A stretch of DNA of 64,000 nt. It comes from Rhodococcus sp. 105337 (GTDB lineage Bacteria; Actinomycetota; Actinomycetes; Mycobacteriales; Mycobacteriaceae). The notes beneath the pieces were generated by a model. It worked only from the letters and a program-made list of their open reading frames with translations. It was not told the origin of the DNA and searched no databases. Each line of letters starts with the position of its first letter. Within the stretch, counting starts at the first letter, position 1. A program made the position numbers and the translations under genes. Shown here one piece after another: positions 34,311 through 43,489 of the stretch. The stretch is taken from NCBI RefSeq assembly GCF_012844225.1, contig NZ_JABAGQ010000004.1, positions 295,896 through 359,895 on the forward strand. Direction: 5' to 3'.

Positions 34311-35192
34311 GTGCCGAGCAACGCACAGCGGCGCAACGCCGCGAAACGCAAACTCGAACGGCAGCTCGAGCACAGGGCCGAACGCGAGCGCAGGCGCCGA
34401 CGCATGACCATCGCGCTGTCGGCGCTCGGCGTCGTCGTGGTCGTCGCTGCCGCCGCGGCCCTCTGGTCGATCACCGGGAGTGAGGACGACACGGCCACGG
34501 ATGCGTCCGCGGCCGAGACGACGGCCGAGACCGACAGCGAGTATCCGGCACTGCCCGCGGGCCGCTCCGAACCGCTGCCGGAGACCGTGAACTGCGAGTA
34601 CCCGGCCGACGGGAGCGAACCGGCGAAGCCGGTCGAGGCGCCGCGCACCGAAGGCATCATGACCACCGGTGAGAACAACACCGATATCAGCGTGAGCGTG
34701 GAGACCCCCCAGGGCAACATCGGGCTGATCCTGCACAACAGCGACTCCCCGTGCACGGTCAACAACTTCCTGTCCCTCGCGAGCCAGGGATATTTCGACG
34801 ACACGACCTGCCATCGCCTCACCACGTCGCCTTCCCTGCGGGTACTGCAGTGCGGCGACCCGACGGGCACCGGTACCGGCGGACCCGGCTACGGCTTCGC
34901 GAACGAATTCCCCACCGACCAGTACGCGGCGGACGACCCCGCGTCGCAGGAGCCGGTGGTCTACCCGCGCGGAACGGTGGCGATGGCCAACGCCGGTCCC
35001 GGCACGAACGGTAGCCAGTTCTTCCTGGTGTACGGCGATTCCGTACTTCCCCCGCAGTACACGGTGTTCGGCACGATCGACGACACCGGTCTCGCGACGC
35101 TCGACAAGATCGCCGGCGCAGGTGTCTCGGGCGGAGCCGCCGACGGTGCCCCCGCGGCAGCCACGACACTCACCTCGGTCAGGATGGACTGA
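34311..35192 (+). CDS. Membrane-anchored peptidyl-prolyl isomerase (cyclophilin) 1
   Basis: The 293-residue protein starts at GTG 34311 after GGGAGGAC. A basic N-terminus (RRNAAKRKLERQLEHRAERE) and one transmembrane helix (about 33-52) are followed by a low-complexity linker and an extracytoplasmic cyclophilin domain (about 115-290). Active-site elements include CHR in place of FHR, LQCGDPTGTGTGGPGYGF and GTNGSQFFLVYG. The catalytic Arg and Gln are kept; the usual Trp is replaced, as in the M. tuberculosis Rv2582 type. It is the first of three such genes and overlaps the next by one base (TGATG). Confidence 0.9.
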   Translation: MPSNAQRRNAAKRKLERQLEHRAERERRRRRMTIALSALGVVVVVAAAAALWSITGSEDDTATDASAAETTAETDSEYPALPAGRSEPLPETVNCEYPADGSEPAKPVEAPRTEGIMTTGENNTDISVSVETPQGNIGLILHNSDSPCTVNNFLSLASQGYFDDTTCHRLTTSPSLRVLQCGDPTGTGTGGPGYGFANEFPTDQYAADDPASQEPVVYPRGTVAMANAGPGTNGSQFFLVYGDSVLPPQYTVFGTIDDTGLATLDKIAGAGVSGGAADGAPAAATTLTSVRMD

Positions 35193-35977
35193 TGACTCGA
35201 TTCCGTACCACCCTCGCCGTCGGCGCTGGGCTCGCATTGATCCTCACCGGATGTTCGGACGACGGGGGTGACGACACCGCCGCCTCCCCGTCCGGATCGG
35301 CGACGGCAAACGGTGCGGCGCAGTCTCCCGAGTACACGGGCGCGCTGCCCGAGCGTCCCGCGGGCGGAGACCCGGTGTCGTGCACCTACACCCCGTCCGG
35401 CGACCCTGCTCGTGACGTGAGCGCTCCGGCCGCAACGGACGTACCCGCCGACGGCACCGTCGGCGTGTCCCTCACCACGAGTGTGGGGCCGATCGGGCTG
35501 GAACTAGACCGGGCGGAAGCACCGTGCACGGTCAACAGCTTCGTCTCGCTCGCCGAGCAGGGTTACTTCGACGACACGCCGTGCCACCGGCTGGTGACCT
35601 CTCCCGGTCTGCAGGTCCTGCAGTGCGGAGACCCGAGCGGCACCGGGACCGGCGGACCCGGATACGGGTTCGACACCGAGTACCCGGAGAACCTCTACCA
35701 GCAGGGTGACGCGCAGCTTCGGCAGCCCGTGATCTACCCGCGCGGCACCGTCGCGATGGCGAACACGGGACGGCCGGGCAGCAACGGCAGCCAGTTCTTC
35801 CTCGTGTACGCGGATTCGCAGCTTCCGCCCTCCTACACCGTGTTCGGCACCGTGGACGACGCCGGGCTCGCCGTGATCGAAGAAGTCGCGGCCGAAGGTG
35901 ACGACGGCTCGATGGCCGCCGGCGGTGGCGCGCCGAACCGCGGGGTACAGATCGAATCGGTGACCGTCGAGGGCTGA
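35192..35977 (+). CDS. Lipoprotein peptidyl-prolyl isomerase (cyclophilin) 2
   Basis: The 261-residue protein has a lipoprotein signal: LALILTGCSDDG gives the lipobox LTGC at about residue 20. A 60-residue Ser/Thr/Pro-rich linker leads to the cyclophilin domain (about 90-258) with CHRLVTSPG, LQCGDPSGTGTGG and GSNGSQFFLVYA. The domain is closely similar to its upstream neighbour, so this is a tandem duplication with a changed membrane anchor. It probably folds exported proteins at the outer face of the membrane. Confidence 0.9.
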   Translation: MTRFRTTLAVGAGLALILTGCSDDGGDDTAASPSGSATANGAAQSPEYTGALPERPAGGDPVSCTYTPSGDPARDVSAPAATDVPADGTVGVSLTTSVGPIGLELDRAEAPCTVNSFVSLAEQGYFDDTPCHRLVTSPGLQVLQCGDPSGTGTGGPGYGFDTEYPENLYQQGDAQLRQPVIYPRGTVAMANTGRPGSNGSQFFLVYADSQLPPSYTVFGTVDDAGLAVIEEVAAEGDDGSMAAGGGAPNRGVQIESVTVEG

Positions 35978-35993
35978 TTCCCACCCGTTTCTC

Positions 35994-36008
35994 ACGACCG
36001 CCGGTCGT
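35994..36008. terminator. Short hairpin between convergent genes
   Basis: ACGACC-GCC-GGTCGT forms a 6-bp stem 17 bases after the cyclophilin 2 stop. No T-run follows, so the call is weak. Confidence 0.4.
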
Positions 36009-36056
36009 CCGCTCCCGTGTGCCGGGACGGACGGCCGGCGTCGTCTCGGGGCACTC

Positions 36057-36617
36057 TCACGGCGCCTCGTACCGCGTGAGTGCCACTCCTCCGCGGAATC
36101 GTCGCGCATCCAGGAGACGCAGCCCTGCCGTGGTGTACCCGTCGGGAAACAGCCGACGACCCCGGCCCTGCACCACCGGGTACACGAACAGCCGGTACTC
36201 GTCGACCAGGCCCGCCTCGATGAGGCTGTGGCACAACGTGATGCTTCCGGTGGCCACGATGTCCAGGCCGGGACCGGCTTTCAGTGTGCGGATCTGTTCG
36301 ACCGGGTCTCCCCGGAGAATCGTGGTGTTCTGCCATCCGGGATCGCGGAGGGTCGACGACACCACGTACTTGTCCACATCGTCGAGGTATTCGGCCACCC
36401 CGGTCGGATCGTCGCGCTGCAGCGGCCAGTAGCTACGGAAGTCTTCGAACGTCCGCCTGCCGAGCAGCATCGTGTCGGATTGCCCGGACTGCGCACGGGT
36501 CTCCGCGAGGAGGTCCTCATCGGCGTCCTCGACCTCCGTGGGCGGGGAGAACCAGTCGGCCAGGATTTCGATGGATCCGTCGAGGGTGATGTTCTGGGTT
36601 ATCGCGAGGGTGCGCAT
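36057..36617 (-). CDS. Dihydrofolate reductase/RibD C-terminal domain protein
   Basis: The 186-residue protein of the RibD_C family begins MRTLAITQNITLDGSIEIL. Motifs include DTMLLGRRTFEDFRSYW, VVSSTL and VDEYRLFVYPVVQGRGRRLF. These soluble reductase-like proteins bind NADPH; the substrate is unknown. It is inserted in the opposite direction between cyclophilin genes 2 and 3. A purine-rich GGAGGAGCG lies directly before the ATG. Confidence 0.9.
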   Translation of the reverse strand: MRTLAITQNITLDGSIEILADWFSPPTEVEDADEDLLAETRAQSGQSDTMLLGRRTFEDFRSYWPLQRDDPTGVAEYLDDVDKYVVSSTLRDPGWQNTTILRGDPVEQIRTLKAGPGLDIVATGSITLCHSLIEAGLVDEYRLFVYPVVQGRGRRLFPDGYTTAGLRLLDARRFRGGVALTRYEAP

Positions 36618-36768
36618 CGCTCCTCCGAGGCAGTCGGGTTCTGTACCCGTACCGACTCCGGCCGGGAAACGAACTCATCGAGGAGCGCTCGTACGAGGGC
36701 ATGTCATCCGGTGGGACGACATCGGGTCCCTATCCGTTCGTCACCGCGTAGGCTACGCTCCCCGAATT

Positions 36769-37566
36769 GTGACCTTCGACACTTCTGTGCGTACGCACCT
36801 GGTACGTCTCGTTCTCGCGGTATTCGTCGCCGCGGTACCGGTTCTCGCAACCGGTTGTAGCAGTGACGAAGGCAAGACGGCCCCGGTCCTCGCCGCCGGG
36901 GAATCGAGCACGCGTGGCGCGCCACCCCGTGACATGTCCATCTACCCCGCACTGCCCGCTGTACCGCGTCCCGCCGCGGCGACGGTCTCGTGCACCTACG
37001 TCGACCGGGGAGAAGGCACCGTTGCCCACCCGCCGTCGACCGCACCCACCTCCGGCGTCGTGAATCTGACCTTGGACACGTCGGCCGGGCCGGTTCCCCT
37101 CGTCCTCGACCGCTCGCTCGCGCCGTGCGCCGTCAACAATTTCGTGGGTCTCGCGGAGCGCGGTTTCTACACCGGAACGTCGTGCCACCGGCTGTCCAAC
37201 GATCCGGGCAGTCACCTGTACCAATGCGGTGACCCGACCGGGACCGGCACGGGCGGCCCCGGATACACCTTCGCGGACGAGTATCCGGTGCCGGCCTACG
37301 ACGGACAGCCGCACCGGCCCGCAGCCGTCGTGTACCCCCGTGGCACCGTGGCGATGGCCAACACGGGCGTGGCCCACACCAACGGAAGCCAGTTCTTCCT
37401 GCTTCTCGGCGACTCGCTGCTGCGTCCGAACTACCCCGTGTTCGGACGTGTCGCCGATGCGGGGCTGCCGGTGCTGGACGCGGCTGCGGCATCCGGCAAC
37501 GACGGCACCAATCCACTCGGCGGCGGCACGCCGATCACGCCCGTGACCATCGAGGCGGTGCGATAA
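36769..37566 (+). CDS. Lipoprotein peptidyl-prolyl isomerase (cyclophilin) 3
   Basis: The 265-residue protein starts at GTG 36769 (VTFDTSVRTHLVRLV). The lipobox LATGC is at about residue 28. The cyclophilin domain occupies the last 175 residues with CHRLSNDPG, YQCGDPTGTGTGG and HTNGSQFFLLLG. TACGCT about 10 bases upstream may be the -10. It is the most diverged of the three paralogues. The 3' end is 9 bases from the rel stop on the other strand, with no room for a separate terminator. Confidence 0.88.
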   Translation: MTFDTSVRTHLVRLVLAVFVAAVPVLATGCSSDEGKTAPVLAAGESSTRGAPPRDMSIYPALPAVPRPAAATVSCTYVDRGEGTVAHPPSTAPTSGVVNLTLDTSAGPVPLVLDRSLAPCAVNNFVGLAERGFYTGTSCHRLSNDPGSHLYQCGDPTGTGTGGPGYTFADEYPVPAYDGQPHRPAAVVYPRGTVAMANTGVAHTNGSQFFLLLGDSLLRPNYPVFGRVADAGLPVLDAAAASGNDGTNPLGGGTPITPVTIEAVR

Positions 37567-37575
37567 CCCTGCCCG

Positions 37576-39882
37576 TCAGGACGCAGAGGTGACCCGGTAC
37601 ACGTCGTACACACCCTCGACGTTGCGGACCACGTTCAGCACGTGGCCGAGGTGCTTGGGATCGCCCATTTCGAACGTGAAGCGGCTCACCGCAACTCGAT
37701 CACCGGTCGTGGTCACCGAGGCGGACAGGATATTGACCTTCTCGTCGGCGAGAGCCTTCGTCACATCCGACAACAGCCGGTGCCGGTCGAGTGCCTCGAT
37801 CTGGATCGCCACGAGGAACACCGACGACGGCGAGGGCGCCCATTCGACGTCGATGATCCGCTCGGACTGCTCACGCAGCGAACCGGCATTGGTGCAGTCG
37901 GTGCGATGCACGCTCACCGCACCGGTGCGGGTCACGAACCCCATGATCTCGTCGCCCGGCACCGGGGTACAGCACTTCGCGAGCTTCGAGACGGTGCCCG
38001 GTGCACCCGGCACCAGCACGCCCGAGTCGCCGCTCTGCCGCGACCGGGTGGGGATGGTGGACGGCGTCGACCTCTCGGCCAGTTCCTCCTCCACCCCTCC
38101 GACACCGCCGAGCAGTGCGACGAGGCGCTGCACGACATGGTGTGCCGAGACGTGGTGCTCGCCCACCGCGGTGTAGAGGGCCGAGACGTCGGAGTACTTC
38201 AGTTCCCGGGCGACACCGAGCATCAGGTCGGCGTTCATCAGACGCTGCAACGGCAGACCGACGCGACGGACTTCCTTCCCGATCGCGTCCTTACCGGACT
38301 CGAGCGCCTCTTCGCGCCGTTCCTTCGCGAACCACTGGCGGATCTTCGCCTTCGCACGCGGCGAGACCACGAACGACTGCCAGTCGCGGCTCGGGCCGGC
38401 GTTCGGATCCTTCGAGGTGAACACCTCGACGACCTCACCGTTCTCGAGTTTGCGCTCCAGCGCGACGAGACGGCCGTTGACACGTGCCCCGATGCAGCGA
38501 TGCCCCACCTCGGTATGCACGGCATACGCGAAGTCGACGGGCGTCGAACCGGACGGAAGGGTGATCACATCACCCTTCGGGGTGAAGACGAAGATTTCCT
38601 TGACGGCCAGGTCGTACCGCAACGACTCGAGGAACTCGCCCGGGTCCGCGGCTTCCCGCTGCCAGTCGAGCAACTGCCGCATCCAGGCCATGTCGTCGAG
38701 TTCGCCGACGTCGCCCGAGTGGCGTCCCTTGGTCTCCTTGTACCGCCAGTGCGCGGCGATGCCGAACTCCGCGGTGCGGTGCATCTCGTGCGTGCGGATC
38801 TGCACCTCGAGCGGCTTGCCCTCGGGGCCGATCACGGTGGTGTGCAGCGATTGGTACACCCCGTACCGCGGCTGCGCGATGTAGTCCTTGAACCGTCCGG
38901 CCATGGGCTGCCACAGCGAATGCACGACACCGACCGCGGCGTAGCAGTCGCGTATCTCGTCGCACAGGATCCGCACACCGACCAGGTCGTGGATGTCGTC
39001 GAAGTCGCGGCCCTTGACGATCATCTTCTGATAGATCGACCAGTAGTGCTTGGGGCGTCCCTCGACAACCGCATCGATACGCGATGCCGCGAGCGTCTGA
39101 TTGATCTCCGCCCGGACCTTCGCCAGATAGGTGTCACGAGAGGGCGCACGCGTCGCGACGAGACGAACGATCTCCTCGTACTTCTTCGGGTGCAGGATCG
39201 CGAACGACAGATCCTCGAGTTCCCACTTGACGGTCGCCATGCCGAGCCGGTGTGCGAGAGGTGCGATGACCTCGAGCGTCTCCCGCGCCTTGCGCGCCTG
39301 CTTCTCTGGCGGCAGGAACCGCATCGTGCGCATGTTGTGCAACCGGTCGGCGACCTTGATCACGAGTACCCGGGGGTCCCGGGCCATCGCGATGATCATC
39401 TTCCGGATGGTCTCGCCCTCGGCGGCGTTACCGAGCACCACCTTGTCGAGCTTGGTCACACCGTCGACGAGGTGTGCGACCTCCTCACCGAAATCGGCGG
39501 TGAGGTCTTCGAGCTTGTAGCCGGTGTCCTCCACGGTGTCGTGCAGCAGTGCCGCCACGAGAGTGGTGGTGTCCATGCCCAGTTCGGCGAGAATCGTCGA
39601 GACCGCGAGGGGATGGGTGATGTACGGGTCGCCGGATTTGCGCTTCTGATCGGCGTGGCGTTCTTCCGCTACGTCGTAGGCGTGCTGCAGCTGCGACAGG
39701 TCGGCCTTCGGATACAACTCGCGATGGATTGTGACGAGCGGTTCGAGAACCGGCTTCAAGGTGGTACCGCGCTGGCCCGTGATGCGGCGCGCCAACCGGG
39801 CGCGCACACGGCGGGATGCGGACGTCGACGCCGGGGTCGGCGTCGGTCCGGAGCCTTGGGACCGATCAAGATTCTGGGTCAT
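37576..39882 (-). CDS. rel: Bifunctional (p)ppGpp synthetase/hydrolase
   Basis: The 768-residue RSH protein has an HD hydrolase domain (about 60-200, [17 protein letters not shown]), with the HD pair present so hydrolysis is likely active. The synthetase domain (about 260-380) has [13 protein letters not shown] and [21 protein letters not shown] domain (about 425-490, [14 protein letters not shown]), a helical region with zinc-finger-like [11 protein letters not shown], and an ACT domain (about 690-768) complete it. It makes and degrades the stringent-response alarmone from GTP/GDP and ATP. The start ATG 39882 follows GGGAGAG. A 9-bp palindrome lies 33-53 bases upstream. Confidence 0.96.
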   Translation of the reverse strand: MTQNLDRSQGSGPTPTPASTSASRRVRARLARRITGQRGTTLKPVLEPLVTIHRELYPKADLSQLQHAYDVAEERHADQKRKSGDPYITHPLAVSTILAELGMDTTTLVAALLHDTVEDTGYKLEDLTADFGEEVAHLVDGVTKLDKVVLGNAAEGETIRKMIIAMARDPRVLVIKVADRLHNMRTMRFLPPEKQARKARETLEVIAPLAHRLGMATVKWELEDLSFAILHPKKYEEIVRLVATRAPSRDTYLAKVRAEINQTLAASRIDAVVEGRPKHYWSIYQKMIVKGRDFDDIHDLVGVRILCDEIRDCYAAVGVVHSLWQPMAGRFKDYIAQPRYGVYQSLHTTVIGPEGKPLEVQIRTHEMHRTAEFGIAAHWRYKETKGRHSGDVGELDDMAWMRQLLDWQREAADPGEFLESLRYDLAVKEIFVFTPKGDVITLPSGSTPVDFAYAVHTEVGHRCIGARVNGRLVALERKLENGEVVEVFTSKDPNAGPSRDWQSFVVSPRAKAKIRQWFAKERREEALESGKDAIGKEVRRVGLPLQRLMNADLMLGVARELKYSDVSALYTAVGEHHVSAHHVVQRLVALLGGVGGVEEELAERSTPSTIPTRSRQSGDSGVLVPGAPGTVSKLAKCCTPVPGDEIMGFVTRTGAVSVHRTDCTNAGSLREQSERIIDVEWAPSPSSVFLVAIQIEALDRHRLLSDVTKALADEKVNILSASVTTTGDRVAVSRFTFEMGDPKHLGHVLNVVRNVEGVYDVYRVTSAS

Positions 39883-39914
39883 GCCACTCTCCCATCTCGG
39901 CCACGCGCCCGGAG

Positions 39915-39935
39915 TCCGGACAGATCCTGTCCGGA
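39915..39935. promoter_or_regulatory. 9-bp inverted repeat upstream of rel
   Basis: TCCGGACAG-ATC-CTGTCCGGA is perfect. It lies in the 100-base gap between apt and rel, both on the minus strand. It can be the apt terminator (48 bases past its stop, no T-run) or an operator/leader element of rel. The sequence alone does not decide. Confidence 0.55.
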
Positions 39936-39982
39936 CGTACGGGGCACGGCCGGTCCACCGGTACCTGCCGCAACTGTAGTAC

Positions 39983-40540
39983 TCAGATCCGGACGAGCGA
40001 GGTCAGTGGGTACCCCGCGAGCCGCGCACGCCCGCCCAGGGCCTCGATCTCCGTCACCACGGTGACGCCGACGATGTCGGCGCCGGCGCGCTCGAGGAGT
40101 TCGACGGTCGCGCCGAGAGTGCCGCCGGTGGCGAGCACGTCGTCGACGATCAGTACCCGCCGCCCGTGCAGAATCTTGGAATCACCCGGGATCTCGATGG
40201 CGGCAGTGCCGTATTCGAGGGTGTACTCGCACGTCTGCACCGGCGGGGGAAGCTTGCCGGCCTTGCGCACGGCCAGCACCCCGACGCCGAGATCGCGGGC
40301 GATGCCGCCGCCCAGCAGGAACCCGCGGGCGTCGATCCCGGCGACCAGTTCTGCACCGGGGGCGACCGACGACAGAGCGGTGATGATCGAGGAGAACGCC
40401 GGACCGTCGGCGAACACCGGCGTGAGATCGGCGAATCGGACACCCGGGTTCGGGAAGTCGTCGACCCACCGCGTGTGGGCGGTGACGGCTGCGGCGGCCT
40501 GGTCGATCAAATCGGAGGAATCGGTCCGAGAAACGTTCAT
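39983..40540 (-). CDS. apt: Adenine phosphoribosyltransferase
   Basis: The 185-residue protein starts at ATG 40540 ([16 protein letters not shown]). The PRPP-binding motif is [16 protein letters not shown], and the APRT-type [17 protein letters not shown] lies near the N-terminus. It converts adenine and PRPP to AMP. The start overlaps the stop of the upstream lipoprotein gene by 4 bases (ATGA). The order apt-rel is conserved in mycobacteria. Confidence 0.95.
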   Translation of the reverse strand: MNVSRTDSSDLIDQAAAAVTAHTRWVDDFPNPGVRFADLTPVFADGPAFSSIITALSSVAPGAELVAGIDARGFLLGGGIARDLGVGVLAVRKAGKLPPPVQTCEYTLEYGTAAIEIPGDSKILHGRRVLIVDDVLATGGTLGATVELLERAGADIVGVTVVTEIEALGGRARLAGYPLTSLVRI

Positions 40541-42291
40541 CCTGTCAGTATCCACCGGTCCATGTTCCAGCCCGAACCCGCGGTGGTGGGATTCGGAACC
40601 CCGGCTGCCAGCCCGGACGCAAACCCGATCGAGCGGGGCTGCACGAACAGCGGCAGAGTCGGCATCTCGTCCCACAGGATCCGTTCTCCGTCGCCGACGA
40701 GACCCGAGATGCCCTGCTGGTCGCCCGCGACGAGCAGTCCGTCGAGAATCTCGTCCACCCGCCCGTTCGCGAATCCGCCGATGTTGCTGCCGGTACCCGA
40801 GTGCAGCGCGCCGCGCGCGATGTCCATGTCGGCAGTGCCACCGGAACCTGCCGCCGCGGCGGTACCGGCGAGCACGGCATCGACGTCGGTTCCCAGCTGG
40901 GACGGAACGAACGACTCCGATCCGGCGTCGACCACGTCGATCCCCGCGTCGCGGCACGACGCGGCGATCAGTTCGACGGTGCGGGCCCGCCTGTCGTCCG
41001 GCGCGAGGTAACCGACCCGGACCTCCATGCGTTCCTGACCGGACGCGGTGCGTTCGCCGCGCGCCGCCTCGAGGTCGGGTTGGAGGTATCGCTCGGCGGG
41101 ACCAGCCGTCTGCGGGTACAACGGCGAATCGGTCGCCAGCAGACGCGAGGAGACCGGGCCCGTCGCGAAGCCCGAGCCCGCGCCCGAGGCACCGAGCTCG
41201 TCGAACAACTGCGTGCGGGGAACGCACAGCGCGAATGCCCGGCGCGCTGCGGGATTCTCGAAGACCCCGCGGGTGGCGAACACGATCTGTTCTAGATTGC
41301 GGGAGATCACCGTGGAGGATTCGACGGTGCCCACCACCCTGTGCGCCTCGCTCATGGATCCGGCGCCGACGTCGACGACCTGGATCTGTCCGCTTTCCGC
41401 CGCAGCCGTCATCTCCGTCCCTCTCGGCCAGACGACGATCCGGTCGGTGCCGGGTGCGTTACCCCACCACCGTTCGTTGGCGACCAGGACGAGTCCCTCC
41501 TCCACGGTGTAGGACTCGATGCGGTACGGGCCCGCGGACGGGAACAACGCGGGATCGAATTCGCCCGGCGTGAGCGACCATCCGGTGTTCCAGAACTCGG
41601 CGATGCGGCGGACCTCGTCGAGGTTGTTGCCGTTGATCGCCCCGACCAGGTCGGCGACACCCGCCTGCCGCGCGGCGATGTGGGCGGGCATCAGTTCGGT
41701 CGCACCGAAGAGCGTGTTCCAGTCCGCGTCGCCGCGACCGCCCTTGAACACGACGGTCGCGTCTTTCGATCCGGGTTGGCAGTCGACGCGGTCGATGTCG
41801 GCGTACCCGCCGCGCCGGGACGAGTCGAACACGTCGACCTGCCCGCCGGATTCGTCCGGCGTGGTGAACCGTCCGCTCGCCGCCGCCCAGGTGAGTACGA
41901 GATCGTCACACGACATCGGCACACCGTCCGAGTAGACCGAGTCGGGCGAGAGCCGGTACTGCACGGTGAGCGGATCCCCCGGCACCGCGGTGGCGGTGCC
42001 GATGTCCGTGTCGGAGACGGCATAGCCCGACGGGGCGATGTACCCGAAGCCCGGCAGTACCCGCGTGAACGCCTGCCGGGCTCCCGACGCAGCACCGTCG
42101 ACCGTGTTGGCGTTGTAGCTGGTCACCGTGTTGTCGATGGCGTAGCCGATCGAGTGCACCCGTTCTTCTTCCGTGGCACACGAGACCGTTGCCGCCGCGA
42201 CCACCGCAAGCGCGATGCCCAGAGCCGCGCGTCGTGGCCGGCCCCTCCGGCGGGAGGCGTGCGTTCGCTGAATCCACTCGGTCACCGGCAT
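40537..42291 (-). CDS. Peptide-type ABC substrate-binding lipoprotein
   Basis: The 584-residue solute-binding protein family 5 member has a long basic N-terminus (about 25 residues), a hydrophobic core and a lipobox at VSCA (about residue 38). The SBP_bac_5 body shows the typical YSDGVPMSCDDLVLTW region. It has no permease or ATPase neighbours; in M. tuberculosis the equivalent (Rv2585c) is also an orphan next to secF. Only one base separates its start from the secF stop. Confidence 0.9.
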   Translation of the reverse strand: MPVTEWIQRTHASRRRGRPRRAALGIALAVVAAATVSCATEEERVHSIGYAIDNTVTSYNANTVDGAASGARQAFTRVLPGFGYIAPSGYAVSDTDIGTATAVPGDPLTVQYRLSPDSVYSDGVPMSCDDLVLTWAAASGRFTTPDESGGQVDVFDSSRRGGYADIDRVDCQPGSKDATVVFKGGRGDADWNTLFGATELMPAHIAARQAGVADLVGAINGNNLDEVRRIAEFWNTGWSLTPGEFDPALFPSAGPYRIESYTVEEGLVLVANERWWGNAPGTDRIVVWPRGTEMTAAAESGQIQVVDVGAGSMSEAHRVVGTVESSTVISRNLEQIVFATRGVFENPAARRAFALCVPRTQLFDELGASGAGSGFATGPVSSRLLATDSPLYPQTAGPAERYLQPDLEAARGERTASGQERMEVRVGYLAPDDRRARTVELIAASCRDAGIDVVDAGSESFVPSQLGTDVDAVLAGTAAAAGSGGTADMDIARGALHSGTGSNIGGFANGRVDEILDGLLVAGDQQGISGLVGDGERILWDEMPTLPLFVQPRSIGFASGLAAGVPNPTTAGSGWNMDRWILTG

Positions 42292-42292
42292 A

Positions 42293-43489
42293 TCAGGACT
42301 TTCTCTTGGCGCGCTTTCCGGTCGGTCGGGCTCCCGGCCTGGGGGCTCGCTGAACGGGCGCGTAGCGGGCTGCCGGAGGACCTGCAGGCGTGGCCACCGA
42401 AGTCCCTGCGGTGCCGGGGACTTCGCCGCTTCCGGCGGCTGCGGCGCGTGCCGCTGCCTCCTCGCGCTTGGCCAGTACCTTGCGGGTGTGCTTGGCGATC
42501 GGTCCGCGCCATTCCTTCAGCGTAACGAGCAGCGGGGTGGCGAAGAACACCGACGAGAACGCGCCGACGATGATGCCCACGAGCTGGACGAGTGCCAGAT
42601 CCTTGAGCGTGCCGACCCCGAGCAACCACACCGCCACGACCATCAGCGCGATCACGGGCAGCACCGAAATCACGGTCGTGTTGATCGACCGCATGAGGGT
42701 CTGGTTCACGGCGAGGTTCGCCTGCTCTGCGTAGGTCCGCCGATGCAGATGCAGGATGCCCCGGGTGTTCTCCTCCACCTTGTCGAACACCACCACCGTG
42801 TCGTACAGGGAGAAACCGAGGATGGTCAGCAGGCCGATGACGGTCGCGGGCGTCACCTCGAAACCGACGAGCGCGTACACACCCGCGGTGACGATCATGT
42901 CGAAGAACAGGGCGGCGATCGCCGCGACCGCCATGTCGCGTTCGTACCGGATCGCGATGTACACGCTGACGATCACCAGGAACACCACCAAGGCGATGAG
43001 TGCCTTCTCGGTGATCTGGCTGCCCCACGTCTCGCTCACGTCCGCGACGCTGATCGCGTTGATCGAGGGTTGCCCGTCGGCACCGGCCGGCTGGAACTCC
43101 TCGAACAGTGCCGACTGCACGGCGGCGACCTGTCCTTGGTCGAGGGTGTCCGACCGGATCTGGATGGTGGCGCCCGAACCGGCGCCGACCGTCTGGACCG
43201 ACTCCGGCTCGAAACCGAGCGTGTCGCTGAAGACGGTCTCGACGTTCTCGGTGGTCACATCGGCGACGACCGGCATCTGGATGCGGGTGCCGCCTTCGAA
43301 GTCGATGCCCCACGTGAAGCCGCGCACGAGCATGCTCAGCAACGCGAGCAGCACGATCACCGCGGTCACGATGTACCAGCGTTTGCGCTGCCCGACGATC
43401 TCGAAGGCACCGGTACCGGTGTAGAGCCCGGCAAGTGTTCCGCGACGCGTGGTGGGTCGTTCCGCTGTTGTCGTGTCGGTCATGGTCAC
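42293..43489 (-). CDS. secF: Protein translocase subunit SecF
   Basis: The 398-residue protein has six membrane helices with a large first periplasmic loop (about 60-160). SecF signatures include [11 protein letters not shown] and the helix [22 protein letters not shown] region. SecDF assists Sec export using the proton gradient. GTG 43489 overlaps the secD stop (GTGA); ATG 43483 is an alternative. A basic Ala/Pro-rich C-terminal tail of about 75 residues is longer than usual and likely disordered. Confidence 0.96.
   Translation of the reverse strand: MTMTDTTTAERPTTRRGTLAGLYTGTGAFEIVGQRKRWYIVTAVIVLLALLSMLVRGFTWGIDFEGGTRIQMPVVADVTTENVETVFSDTLGFEPESVQTVGAGSGATIQIRSDTLDQGQVAAVQSALFEEFQPAGADGQPSINAISVADVSETWGSQITEKALIALVVFLVIVSVYIAIRYERDMAVAAIAALFFDMIVTAGVYALVGFEVTPATVIGLLTILGFSLYDTVVVFDKVEENTRGILHLHRRTYAEQANLAVNQTLMRSINTTVISVLPVIALMVVAVWLLGVGTLKDLALVQLVGIIVGAFSSVFFATPLLVTLKEWRGPIAKHTRKVLAKREEAAARAAAAGSGEVPGTAGTSVATPAGPPAARYAPVQRAPRPGARPTGKRAKRKS

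Noticed and set aside
37642..40065. Very long open frame on the plus strand opposite rel
   Set aside because: It is the mirror of high-GC third-position codon usage in rel; no family similarity and no ribosome site.
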